From positions 1-39,099 of the forward strand of contig JAJPIR010000286.1 in assembly GCA_021324675.1 (NCBI GenBank): 39,099 nt of DNA, written 5' to 3'. This DNA is from Actinomycetota bacterium (GTDB taxonomy: Bacteria; Actinomycetota; Actinomycetes; Mycobacteriales; Pseudonocardiaceae). Positions 7,440 through 15,658 of the stretch are shown piece by piece. The notes under the pieces are model-generated. The model searched no databases and was not told where the DNA came from. It was given only the letters and a program-made list of their open reading frames with translations. The first letter of the stretch is position 1, and every line of letters starts with the position of its first letter. The position numbers were made by a program, and so were the translations under genes.

Positions 7440-8261
7440 GTGCATGCGCGTGGGGTTGGGCTGCGGGCATGGTTGGCGCCCGTGCGTCCGGCGCAGCCTG
7501 CCGTCGTTACTGATCCAGATCAACGGCGTGCGCTGGTGGTCGAGGGCGTCCTGGTACTGGCAGTGACGCTGGGGCTGTCCGGATTACGCAGCTTGCTGGC
7601 GCTGGTGGACGCGCTGCTCGCGCCGGGCTCCCTGGCCCGGCAGTCGGTGGCGATCAACGCCCCGGCCCGCAAGGTGCCCTTGCTGGACTTCTTCTACCAG
7701 CTCACCGGAGTGATGCAGCTGCTGGCCTGGGCGGGATTGGGCGGCTACCTGCTGTGGCGCAGCGGCATTGGCCTGCGCTCCATCGGGCTGCCTTCCCGAC
7801 CTGCGGCGCGAGACATCGGGCTGGGTGCGGGACTCGCGGCGTTGATCGGCGGCCCAGGTTTGGGGCTGTACCTGCTGGCCCGAGCTGCCGGTCTGAACCT
7901 GACCGTGCTGCCCTCCGCGCTGAGTGACACCTGGTGGCGGATCCCGGTGTTGGTCGCGGCCGCGGTGGCTAACGCACTGGCCGAGGAAGTCCTCGTAGTG
8001 GGGTACCTGATCACCCGGCTACGCCAGCTTGGCGCAGGCGAAGGCAGGGCCGTGCTGGCGAGTGCGGTGCTGCGCGGCAGCTATCACCTCTACCAGGGTT
8101 TTGGCGGGTTCACCGGAAACCTGGTGATGGGCGTGGTGTTCGCCCGGATCTGGCAGCGCACTCACCGCCTGTATTCCCTGATCACCGCGCATGCCCTGAT
8201 CGATACCGTCGCCTTCGTCGGCTACGCCCTCCTCCACGGCCACGTCAGCTGGTTACCGTGA
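7440..8261 (+). CDS. CPBP family intramembrane protease homologue
   Basis: A 273-residue polytopic protein of the CPBP (Abi/CAAX type II) family, membrane metalloproteases also linked to bacteriocin self-immunity and protein secretion. The core motifs are a Glu pair in NALAEEVLVVGYLITRL (near 185), a His in GSYHLYQGFGG (near 218), and HALIDTVAF (near 250). The usual first motif is EExxxR; here the arginine position is Val, a variant I associate with actinobacterial members, so activity is not assured. There are six or more helices. The GTG start at 7440 gives a 30-residue hydrophilic leader; ATG 7470 is an alternative. It stands alone and is divergent from the preceding operon. Confidence 0.88.
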   Translation: MHARGVGLRAWLAPVRPAQPAVVTDPDQRRALVVEGVLVLAVTLGLSGLRSLLALVDALLAPGSLARQSVAINAPARKVPLLDFFYQLTGVMQLLAWAGLGGYLLWRSGIGLRSIGLPSRPAARDIGLGAGLAALIGGPGLGLYLLARAAGLNLTVLPSALSDTWWRIPVLVAAAVANALAEEVLVVGYLITRLRQLGAGEGRAVLASAVLRGSYHLYQGFGGFTGNLVMGVVFARIWQRTHRLYSLITAHALIDTVAFVGYALLHGHVSWLP

Positions 8262-8364
8262 CATCCCTCAACTCGCAAGCCCCCGAGTCCCGGCCCTGAC
8301 ATGGAGGCATCTCGGCGGTGACGGGCCACTGTCGCCACTGTCGGGCTAAGAGCACGCTCCCCCC

Positions 8365-9306
8365 TCAGCGCAGGGTGAGTTGGCGGCTGTGCAGGGCACG
8401 CACGGCCCGGCGTTCGGGGTCGGTCAGCGGGGTGGTCAGCGAGTCCAGAGCCTCGGTGAGGCGCTGGGCGAATGACTCCGCCGGAGCTACCCATTCGCGA
8501 GCATGCAGCTCACGATCCACATCCCACACCGGGACCAGCAGCCCATGAGCCCGAAACGAGCCCGCGAACCGGGAACCCTCGCCTAGATCGAGCTCATCCC
8601 GGGCGGCCAGCCGGGCCAGCGCGGCGACGAGCTGCTCCTCAGGTTCGTCCCGGACCCAGCGCACATGTGCCTTCTCGCCAGCATCGACCCAGTAAGCGAC
8701 CTCAACTCCGGCGCCGACGACCGGCTCGGTCGGCATGATCGCCTCGTTGGCTCGCTGCAGTGCGGTGGCCGCCTCACCAGTGGGCTTCTCGTCATCAGGC
8801 AGCCACCAGGCGAAGTCTTTGTACAGGGTGATGTCGAGCGCTGCATCGGAACGCAGCAGATCCTGCAGCCGGACTTGTTCACCGCTGGCCGTGGTATCGA
8901 CCGCCGGGAGCACCGAGCCGGGTTTGGCGCCAAGCGCCCAGCTCACCGCCCGGCCAAGATCACGGGACAGGTCCCCGGAGCGGCTCAACACCTGCATGGC
9001 GACCAGTGCCGTGCCGTCCTGGCGCACCACGGAGGCGGCCGCGCCCGGTAGTAACGACGCCAGCGTGACGTCCCGATCGCCGGGCTGTGCCAGCGGTAGC
9101 GGCGCGGTCGCCGAAGGCACGAACTCTCGCAGCGCGATGAGCTGACGCTCAGCTGCCAGCCCCTCGAACGGCCGGCTGACGATCACATCCCGCGTACCGC
9201 CGGGTTCGCCGTGGCAGGCCTTGTACCGCTTGCCTGAACCGCACGGGCAGGCCTGCCGGGGGTTGATCTGACCGTCGGCCGGTTGGCGCGTCTTCGTTTT
9301 GGTCAC
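8365..9306 (-). CDS. DUF5926 family protein with SEC-C zinc motif
   Basis: A 313-residue soluble protein. Near the N-terminus, ACPCGSGKRYKACHG (Cys20, Cys22, Cys31, His32) is a SEC-C zinc motif like that at the SecA C-terminus. The rest, with VSRPFEGLAAERQLIALREFVPSA in shorter overlapping parts and WWLPDDEKP, matches what I know as the actinobacterial DUF5926 family. Its function is unknown; SEC-C motifs often mediate contacts with ribosomes, SecB or nucleic acid. The GTG start overlaps the stop of the upstream DUF4328 gene in a GTGA quadruplet, so the two are translationally coupled. Basic lysine and threonine residues precede the zinc motif. Confidence 0.9.
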   Translation of the reverse strand: MTKTKTRQPADGQINPRQACPCGSGKRYKACHGEPGGTRDVIVSRPFEGLAAERQLIALREFVPSATAPLPLAQPGDRDVTLASLLPGAAASVVRQDGTALVAMQVLSRSGDLSRDLGRAVSWALGAKPGSVLPAVDTTASGEQVRLQDLLRSDAALDITLYKDFAWWLPDDEKPTGEAATALQRANEAIMPTEPVVGAGVEVAYWVDAGEKAHVRWVRDEPEEQLVAALARLAARDELDLGEGSRFAGSFRAHGLLVPVWDVDRELHAREWVAPAESFAQRLTEALDSLTTPLTDPERRAVRALHSRQLTLR

Positions 9307-10079
9307 GGGCGGACGCTATCGCGTCCGGTGCCGGCCCGGCCAGCAGCCGCCGTGCGGGTGTGCGCTCGGTCTCCGGGTCCGCCAACGCCAGGCACCCGCA
9401 CCACCACCATGCGGCGAGAGCTGGCCAGCTTGCCGGGGCTGAGCAACCGGGTGAGCCGGCGCACCACGACGATCGTGGTGATCGCGACGATTCCGGCCAG
9501 CAAGTCGGTGGCTAAGTGCAGCAACACGCCATCAGCGCGGGCCTGCACCCCGTCGCGCAAGCTCCACAGCAGGGTGATTCCGGCCATCAGCTGCCCGGCC
9601 GCCCACGCGACCCACCACCCGAGAATCAGCCGCGAGGGGCGAGGACGGCGGGCCGGGTCGGCGCCGAGCGCGGCGTGCTCCAGTTCGGCGAGCGCCGCCC
9701 CGGGCAGCACCAGGTTCACTCCCGGCACCAGCACCCCAGCGACGAGCTGCCAGCTTCGCCGAGTTCGGGAGACCGCTGCCGCCTGGGCCGCAGTGGCGCT
9801 GGCGTGCACCAGCCAACCCACGGTGACCGCGCCGGCGAGCAGCGAGGACAGCAGGGACACGACCCCGCCCGTGACGACCAGCGCGTCGCTGACGTGCAGC
9901 GGACCGGCGGGCACGGCATCCCAGCGGCTATCTAGCAGCAACGCGTATCGCCAGGCCTCCGCTCCCGCGGTCACCAGCACGATTGACGCCGTCAATCCCA
10001 GCAGTGGTACCGCCACCCCGGCCAGGCCCCGCATCTTTTCCGCGGCCACCGAGTCACCTGGCGTTACCGGGGGTGACAT
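9303..10079 (-). CDS. DUF4328-like integral membrane protein
   Basis: I place the start at ATG 10079 (258 aa), which has AGGG five bases upstream; a longer reading frame would overlap the rhodanese gene. Five or so membrane helices are visible: AGVAVPLLGLTASIVLVTAGAE-type segment near residue 20, VVSLLSSLLAGAVTVGWLV near 75, GVLVPGVNLVLPGAALAE near 115, a helix with GWWVAWAAGQLMAGITLLW near 155, and LLAGIVAITTIVVVRRLT near 200. The RRSWQLVAGVLVPGVN region is like the DUF4328 pattern (W..W..P). The C-terminus is basic and disordered. It lies in a minus-strand run 49 bp after the rhodanese gene and is coupled to the SEC-C gene. Role unknown. Confidence 0.8.
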   Translation of the reverse strand: MSPPVTPGDSVAAEKMRGLAGVAVPLLGLTASIVLVTAGAEAWRYALLLDSRWDAVPAGPLHVSDALVVTGGVVSLLSSLLAGAVTVGWLVHASATAAQAAAVSRTRRSWQLVAGVLVPGVNLVLPGAALAELEHAALGADPARRPRPSRLILGWWVAWAAGQLMAGITLLWSLRDGVQARADGVLLHLATDLLAGIVAITTIVVVRRLTRLLSPGKLASSRRMVVVRVPGVGGPGDRAHTRTAAAGRAGTGRDSVRP

Positions 10080-10128
10080 GAGTGCCCTGATCACTCTCCG
10101 GAGGATCCCAGGGAGCCTGCGCAGGGCA

Positions 10129-10512
10129 TTAGATGACTCGTGGTGGGGCATTCGAGTCGGTGACCATGGGGCGGCCGGCGGCAGCCCAGGCGCGCATGCC
10201 CCCGTCGACGTTGACCGCATCCCATCCGGCCTGCCGGAGGTAGGCAGTGACCCGGGCTGAGCGGCCCCCGGAACGACATATGACGTGCAGCGGGCGGTCG
10301 GGTATGGCGGTGGCGATCTCGTCGAGCCGAGCCGCTACCTGCCCGATCGGGACGTGTACGGCCGCCGGTGCGTGGCCGGCGGCCCACTCGTCGTCTTCCC
10401 GGACGTCGAGCAGCACGGCGCCTTCCGGGACGTCTGCGATCACGCAGGCCGGCGCAGGGGAGCCCAATGGGGAGCTCATAGCCGCCAATCGTGCCACAGC
10501 TGCCCTTGCCAT
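10129..10512 (-). CDS. Rhodanese-like domain protein
   Basis: A single rhodanese domain of 127 residues, a sulfurtransferase type that carries sulfane sulfur on an active-site cysteine. Visible features are VLLDVREDDEWAAGHAPAAVHVP (the CH2A-type DVRE block), the active-site loop CRSGGRSA with the catalytic Cys in the HVICRSGGRS segment, and the C-terminal VDGGMRAWAAAGRPM. The first 11 residues are alanine-rich and Met12 is an equally good start; neither has a clear ribosome site. It follows the symporter-propeller gene after 40 bp in the same direction, so it may share its transcript. No partner sulfur enzyme is adjacent. Confidence 0.9.
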   Translation of the reverse strand: MARAAVARLAAMSSPLGSPAPACVIADVPEGAVLLDVREDDEWAAGHAPAAVHVPIGQVAARLDEIATAIPDRPLHVICRSGGRSARVTAYLRQAGWDAVNVDGGMRAWAAAGRPMVTDSNAPPRVI

Positions 10513-10552
10513 GGGTGGCTCAGACCGTGGGCTGGATCATCCGGGGGGGTAT

Positions 10553-13324
10553 TCAGCCAGTGAGCTCCAGAACGGTAAGCGAGCCGGCCTGGACGTTGCT
10601 CACATACGCCTGGCGGCCGTTGGGCAACACCGCGATGCTGGTCGGCTGGATTCCGGTGGGGATCGTCGCGGTCACCTGGTTGGTCCGGACATCGATCACG
10701 GTCACCGTGTTGCTGCCCTCGTTGACCACGTAGGCAAACCGCCCGTCCGGGGCCCAGGCGATGTCTTGCGGGTTCTTTCCCACCGGGATGGTCGCCAGCA
10801 CCTTGTTGGTGATGCCGTCGATCATCGACAGGGTGTTGCTGTCGTAGTTGGTGTTGGCGACCAGTGGCAGGTTGGGATGCACGGCGATGCTGTGCGGGCT
10901 CTTCCCGACCGGGATGGTCGCCAGCACCTCAAGGGTGGTGGCGTCGATCACCGTTACCACGTTCGACTCGTGGTTAGCCGTATAGGCCAGCCTGCCGTCG
11001 CGGGAGAACGCGACCCAATGTGGGTTGGGCGCAACGGCGACCTGAGCGATGACCGTGTTGGTGTCGGTGGACACCACCGACACCGAAGCGGTGTCGTGGT
11101 TGGGGATGAACAGCCGCTTGCCGTCGCGGCTGACCGCAGGCAGGTACGGGCGGGCAGGTTGGGGGATCGTTCCGATGACCGTGTTCGTCGCGGTGTCGAG
11201 CACGTCCACCGCGTGGATCGTCCGCGCGTCGTTGAAGATGGTGACGTAGAGCGTGCGGCCGTCCGGCGCGAAGGCGAGGAACTGGGGCGGCCCCGCGGCG
11301 ATCGGTATGGTCGCGGTCACCTGGTTCACCGCGGTATCCACCACGGTGACGACCTGGGCGTTGCGGTTGGCGATGTAGGCGTGACGGCCGTTGGGGGAGA
11401 CCGCCACGAATCCCGGAGTCTTACCAACCTGGATGGTGGGACCCAGCGCCGGTATCGCGACCTCCGGACCGATGTCCGCGGCGATTTGCGGCTGAGCTGG
11501 CTTCGCGGCTTCGGATGGCGCGGCGGCCAGCACCCGGTTCACCGAGATGGACACCGCAAGGATGATCACTCCGGTGAGTACGCCGGTGGCGATCAGGACC
11601 GGCCGCCGGTGCGCGTTGCGCGGGGAGAGTTCCGCGGTGACCTCGGGGGGATCAGTGACGATCGGCTCGAGCGCCGGCCGCGCGTGCGGCACCGGCTGCG
11701 GGACAGGTGCCTGTTTCGTGGAACGCTCGGCGCCGGCACCGGTCAGTGCGCGCACCTCCATCTCGGCGTAACGGGCCTCATCTGCCCGGTCTTCCGGGCT
11801 GAGCACGGTGGCGACATAGCCGAGCAGGAAGGCCAGCGGCACCGACACCAGCGCCGGGTTTTTCAGCGGGAAGATCGCGAAGTCGACATGAGGGAACATC
11901 GAGGTCTTCGTGCCCGACACCGCCGGCGACAGGATGATCAGTAGCACGCAGCTGATCAAGCCGCCGTACATGCTCCACAGCACACCGGTGGTGTTGAACC
12001 GCTTCCAGAACAGCGAGTACAGGATCGTCGGCAGGTTCGCTGAGGCGGCCACCGCGAAGGCCAGCGCCACCAGGAAGGCCACGTTCTGGCCCAGCGCGGC
12101 GATGCCACCAAGTACCGCAAGCGCGCCGATCACGCACGCCGTGATGCGGGCTACCCGCACCTCGCTGTCGGCGTCCAGGTTGCCCCGCTTGATGACGTTG
12201 GCGTAGACGTCGTGGGCGAACGACGCTGACGCGGTAATGGTCAGGCCGGCCACCACCGCGAGGATGGTGGCGAAGGCAACCGCGGAGATGAAGCCCAGGA
12301 AAAACTCTCCGCCCAGCTGGTAGGCCAGCAGGGGCGCCGCGGAGTTCTCCCCGCCTGGCATCGCGGCGATCCGCGCCGGCCCGCCGTCCACCATGGCCGC
12401 GGCGGCGTAACCGATGACCAGGGAGAACAGGTAGAAGACACCGATCAGCCAGATGGCCCACACCACCGTGCGGCGAGCCTCTTTGGCTGTCGGCACCGTG
12501 TAGAAGCGCATCAGGATGTGCGGCAGACCCGCGGTACCCAGCACCAGGGCCAGGCCCAGCGACACAAAATCGATCTTGGTTGTGGTGCTCTTGCCGTATT
12601 GCAGACCCGGGGCCAGTACGGCCTGCCCGTGGGAGGAGCGCGCCGCCGCCTCGCCCAGCATGGTGGACAGGTTCAGCCCGAAGGCGCCCATCGCCCAGGC
12701 GGTGAGCATGCCCGCGCCGACGAGGAGCAACGCGGCTTTGACGATCTGCACCCAGGTGGTGCCGCGCATCCCACCGACCAGTACATAGAAGATCATCAGC
12801 AGGCCGACGACCGCAACCACCAGGGATTGAGCTCCCTTGCCGTGCACATTGAGCAGCAGCGCGACCAGGCCACCGGCGCCGGCCATCTGAGCCAGCAGGT
12901 AGAACAACGAGACCACGAGCGTTGAGACGGCTGCCGCTGCCCTTACCGGTTGCCTGCGCATCCGGAAGCTCAGTACGTCACCCATGGTGAACTTGCCGGT
13001 GTTGCGCAGCAGCTCGGCAACCAGCAGCAGCGCCACCAACCAGGCGACCAGAAAGCCGATCGAGTAGAGGAAGCCGTCGTAGCCGAACACGGCGATGGCA
13101 CCGGCGATGCCCAGGAACGAGGCGGCGGACAGGTAGTCGCCGGAGATGGCGACCCCGTTCTGCGGCCCAGTGAATGTCCGGCCCGCGGCGTAGTAGTCCG
13201 CGGCAGTGCGGGTGCGGCGCGACGCACGGAACACGATGACCAGGGTGACCAGCACGAAGAACAGGAAGATGCCGCCGTTGAGCAGTGGCTCGCCGACGGC
13301 TGTCTGGGCTAGCGCTGCGATCAC
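10553..13324 (-). CDS. ActP-like sodium:solute symporter fused to a C-terminal YVTN beta-propeller
   Basis: A 923-residue fusion. Residues 1-510 are a sodium:solute symporter of the acetate permease type: TRTAADYYAAGRTFTGPQNG, GDYLSAASFLGIAG, and GTAGLPHILMRFYTVP are hallmark blocks, with about 13 helices. Residues 511-575 are a charged, proline-rich linker. A 14th helix (about 575-601, VLIATGVLTGVIILAVSISV) would carry the tail to the outside. Residues 625-923 form seven YVTN/YncE-type blades of about 42 residues, each with PxxIAxxPDGRxAYVxN and TVTVIDxxTNxVxATIPVG signatures. The usual ActP has no such domain. The GTG at 13324 overlaps the DUF485 stop (GTGA), so it is coupled to its partner. 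The reading frame is uninterrupted across all parts, so this is one gene and not an annotation merge. Substrate is inferred to be a short carboxylate. Confidence 0.92.
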   Translation of the reverse strand: MIAALAQTAVGEPLLNGGIFLFFVLVTLVIVFRASRRTRTAADYYAAGRTFTGPQNGVAISGDYLSAASFLGIAGAIAVFGYDGFLYSIGFLVAWLVALLLVAELLRNTGKFTMGDVLSFRMRRQPVRAAAAVSTLVVSLFYLLAQMAGAGGLVALLLNVHGKGAQSLVVAVVGLLMIFYVLVGGMRGTTWVQIVKAALLLVGAGMLTAWAMGAFGLNLSTMLGEAAARSSHGQAVLAPGLQYGKSTTTKIDFVSLGLALVLGTAGLPHILMRFYTVPTAKEARRTVVWAIWLIGVFYLFSLVIGYAAAAMVDGGPARIAAMPGGENSAAPLLAYQLGGEFFLGFISAVAFATILAVVAGLTITASASFAHDVYANVIKRGNLDADSEVRVARITACVIGALAVLGGIAALGQNVAFLVALAFAVAASANLPTILYSLFWKRFNTTGVLWSMYGGLISCVLLIILSPAVSGTKTSMFPHVDFAIFPLKNPALVSVPLAFLLGYVATVLSPEDRADEARYAEMEVRALTGAGAERSTKQAPVPQPVPHARPALEPIVTDPPEVTAELSPRNAHRRPVLIATGVLTGVIILAVSISVNRVLAAAPSEAAKPAQPQIAADIGPEVAIPALGPTIQVGKTPGFVAVSPNGRHAYIANRNAQVVTVVDTAVNQVTATIPIAAGPPQFLAFAPDGRTLYVTIFNDARTIHAVDVLDTATNTVIGTIPQPARPYLPAVSRDGKRLFIPNHDTASVSVVSTDTNTVIAQVAVAPNPHWVAFSRDGRLAYTANHESNVVTVIDATTLEVLATIPVGKSPHSIAVHPNLPLVANTNYDSNTLSMIDGITNKVLATIPVGKNPQDIAWAPDGRFAYVVNEGSNTVTVIDVRTNQVTATIPTGIQPTSIAVLPNGRQAYVSNVQAGSLTVLELTG

Positions 13325-13674
13325 CAGGTGCCTCCCTCGACGTGCTCGCGGATCCGGCTGCTGACCGGATCGAGGTAGCGGTTGGCGAAACGCACGTAGA
13401 TCGTCGTGATGGTGAAGGTGGAGACGAACTGCAGCAAGCCGAAGATCAGCCCAATGTTGATGTTGCCGGCAACCTTGATCGCCATGAAGTGCGGCGCGAA
13501 TGCCGCGAGCATGACGTACAGGAAATACCAGACAAGGAAGAACGCGGTCATCGGGAAGATGAATCCGCGCAGCCGCGTGCGCAGCGTGGCGAACTCCGTG
13601 CTGGCGTAGGCGACGGTCCAGGGGTCCGATGCGCGCCCGCCGGAGGCAGCGCCGGCAGGCTCGGCGGTGCTCAT
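13321..13674 (-). CDS. DUF485 membrane protein (YjcH-like symporter partner)
   Basis: A 117-residue protein with two membrane helices, the family of E. coli YjcH, which is encoded with the acetate symporter ActP. Landmarks are the FATLRTRLRGFIFPMTAFFLVWYF segment (first helix about 41-60), the MLAAFAPHFMAIKV loop, and NIGLIFGLLQFVSTFTITTIYVRFA (second helix about 73-95), then the basic YVRFANRYLDP. GGAGG lies seven bases before the ATG, an excellent ribosome site. It overlaps the symporter-propeller gene by four bases. A role in assembly or stability of the symporter is the usual inference. Confidence 0.93.
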   Translation of the reverse strand: MSTAEPAGAASGGRASDPWTVAYASTEFATLRTRLRGFIFPMTAFFLVWYFLYVMLAAFAPHFMAIKVAGNINIGLIFGLLQFVSTFTITTIYVRFANRYLDPVSSRIREHVEGGTW

Positions 13675-13693
13675 GCAGACACCTCCCAGGCAA

Positions 13694-13747
13694 TGGTGTG
13701 GCTGCCGGCTCGGCCGGCGGTGGTGTGGCTGCCGGCTCGGCCGGCGG
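13694..13747. repeat. 27-bp perfect tandem duplication
   Basis: Two identical 27-bp units (13694-13720 and 13721-13747) start TGGTGTGGCTGCCGGC and end GGCCGGCGG, followed by a further TGG. Each unit contains the small palindrome GCCGGCTCGGCCGGC. They lie just upstream of the DUF485 gene's ribosome site, in the 180-bp gap between the two symporter modules, so they fall in the leader of that second module. Confidence 0.9.
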
Positions 13748-13803
13748 TGGCCATAGTGATCATGCTTGCTGCTCCGTGGGTCGCGAAGACCGCCGACACC
13801 CTA

Positions 13804-13822
13804 GTGGTGCGCTGCGCACCAC
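13804..13822 (-). promoter_or_regulatory. Hairpin between the two symporter modules
   Basis: GTGGTGCGC and GCGCACCAC form a near-complete palindrome around one central base, able to fold as a strong stem about 33 nt after the stop of the upstream symporter gene. It has no T tract. It could reduce read-through, act as a processing or stability element, or be a protein site between the two DUF485/symporter modules. Confidence 0.5.
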
Positions 13823-13854
13823 CGTGCACCGGAAGGGTGGCCCGCTGTGACTGG

Positions 13855-15651
13855 TCACCGACGGTGACGACCCCCTCGCATCCGTGGTAACGCAGCTGCG
13901 GTGAGACCAGCGCGAGATCCCGGCTGGCCAAAGTCCCGATCCTCGGACAAGCCCAGCCGGTCGGGCGCGTGCAGCCGCAGCAAGATACGCGAGACGTCGC
14001 CCGGAATCCGATCGCTGGTTCGGCGGCTCACCACCACCATGGTGAGGAAGGCCAGCGGCACGGTGAATGCGGCCGGCTGCGCCAGCACCGGTTGCCATTC
14101 CGGAGGCAGGATGCCGGCCGCGGCAGGCAGCACCGCGGCGAACGCCAAACCACCGCCCAGCAAGACGCCAGCCGCCGCGCCCACGTCGGTCAACCCCCGC
14201 CACCAGATGCCCAGCACCAGCAGCGGGCAGAACGTCGAGGCCGCCACCGCGAAAGCCAGCCCGACGCCTTGGGCGAGATCGAGCGACGACACCGCGAGCA
14301 TGAACGCCAAGGGGACTGACCAGGCCGCGACCGTGGCCGCCCGGAAGCCGCGCAGCCGGCCTGGTAAGACGTCAGTCGACAGCACCCCCGCGACGCTGAC
14401 CACCAGGCCGGTGGCTGCGGAGATGAAGGCGGCGAATGCCCCGGCTGCGATCAGGCCGCCGAGCACCAGCGCGGGCCACTTGCCCAGCGCAGCTCGAGGC
14501 AGTTCCAGCAACGCGGCATCGGTGTTGCCGGCGGCCAGCAGTTCGGGGACGTAAAGCCGGGCGAGCCACCCCGACACGATCGGGAACAGGTAGAACGCCC
14601 CGAGGAGCGCGAGAACCAGCAGCGTGGTGCGGCGCGCCGCGGTCCCGTCCGGATCGGTGTAGTAGCGGCCCAGGATGTGTGGAAGTCCCATGGTGCCCAG
14701 CAGCAGCGCCACGATGAGCGAGTAGGTGGCCAGTAGGGGATGCTTGCCGGCGCCCAGGGGGCGCAGCCAGGCGCCGTAGTCGGCGGCGGCGTCGGTGATC
14801 ACCGGGATCCGGGTGCCGGCATCGAAGTGCACGATGGTGCCTTTGGCTACCTTGTGCTCAGCGGGTGCCCAGCGCACGGGCCCGTTCGTCGGGTGGTCAT
14901 CCTGCATGCCGATCACCTTGACCGTGGTCGGCTGGGTCACTTTGAGCACGATGTCGCGATCCGGCGTGATGTCCGTGGCCTGGGTGAACGCCGGTGGCGC
15001 GCCGTTGAGGGAGCTGCGAGGCGCTTGATGCGCCGCGGCGTGGTGGATCAGCAGCACGAACACCGGGACGGCGAGCGCGGTCAGCTTGATCCAGTACTGG
15101 AAGGCCTGCACGATGGTGATCGAGTGCATCCAGCCGGTGTAGATGTTCAACGTCACGATCACCATGACCACGGCGGCGCCGACCCATTTCGGTTGGTGCG
15201 TGACCTCGTGCAAAGTCAGCCCCGCGCCCTGTAGCTGCGGGACAAGGTAGAGCCAGCCGACAATGATGACGAAAGCGGTGCAGATCTGGCGCAGCCGCGC
15301 CGAACCCAGCCGCACCTCAACGAAGTCGGGCAGCGTGTAGGCGCCAGAGCGGCGCAGCGGCGCTGCCACGAACAGCAGCAACGTCACGTAACCTGCGGTG
15401 AAACCCACCGGGTACCACAGCGCGTCGACTCCGCCTTTGAGCACCAGCCCGGCGACCCCGAGAAACGACGCCGCCGACAGGTACTGCCCGGAGATCGCCG
15501 CGGCGTTCCAGCGCGGGCCCAGCGTGCGCGCGGCCTCCAGGAAATTCGAGGTTGACCGCATCTTGGCCCCGTAGAGCCCGGCCAGCATGGTCACCGCGGC
15601 AACCACGACCATCGCAGCGACGGTTACGTAGAAGGCAGCCTGCTCGGGCAC
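13855..15651 (-). CDS. Sodium:solute symporter family transporter with a large soluble insert
   Basis: A 598-residue symporter of the ActP-like branch of the SSS family. Conserved blocks are SGQYLSAASFLGVAGLVLKGG (about 54-74, quoted in part), GAYTLPDFVEVRLGS, VPQLQGAGLTLHEVT, and GTMGLPHILGRYYTDPDG (about 319-336). Between helices near residues 200 and 305 lies a roughly 100-residue hydrophilic segment rich in Thr, Val and Asp (DRDIVLKVTQPTTVKVIGMQ and following) with the look of a small beta domain, probably outside the membrane. Start GTG 15651 lies seven bases after the DUF485-like gene stop. It is the first transporter of the kinase/regulator locus, probably importing acetate, pyruvate or another monocarboxylate; the substrate is inferred from family and context only. 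Confidence 0.92.
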   Translation of the reverse strand: MPEQAAFYVTVAAMVVVAAVTMLAGLYGAKMRSTSNFLEAARTLGPRWNAAAISGQYLSAASFLGVAGLVLKGGVDALWYPVGFTAGYVTLLLFVAAPLRRSGAYTLPDFVEVRLGSARLRQICTAFVIIVGWLYLVPQLQGAGLTLHEVTHQPKWVGAAVVMVIVTLNIYTGWMHSITIVQAFQYWIKLTALAVPVFVLLIHHAAAHQAPRSSLNGAPPAFTQATDITPDRDIVLKVTQPTTVKVIGMQDDHPTNGPVRWAPAEHKVAKGTIVHFDAGTRIPVITDAAADYGAWLRPLGAGKHPLLATYSLIVALLLGTMGLPHILGRYYTDPDGTAARRTTLLVLALLGAFYLFPIVSGWLARLYVPELLAAGNTDAALLELPRAALGKWPALVLGGLIAAGAFAAFISAATGLVVSVAGVLSTDVLPGRLRGFRAATVAAWSVPLAFMLAVSSLDLAQGVGLAFAVAASTFCPLLVLGIWWRGLTDVGAAAGVLLGGGLAFAAVLPAAAGILPPEWQPVLAQPAAFTVPLAFLTMVVVSRRTSDRIPGDVSRILLRLHAPDRLGLSEDRDFGQPGSRAGLTAAALPRMRGGRHRR

Positions 15652-15658
15652 CTGGCGC

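Noticed and set aside
10247-11944. 565-codon plus-strand frame opposite the propeller domain
   Set aside because: Antisense shadow of the YVTN repeats: strongly Gly/Asp/His/Arg-rich, no domains, and no ribosome site.
13325-13693. Upstream extension of the symporter-propeller frame to 13693
   Set aside because: It overlaps the whole DUF485 gene in another frame and encodes His/Arg-rich shadow sequence; the GTG in the GTGA overlap is the natural start.
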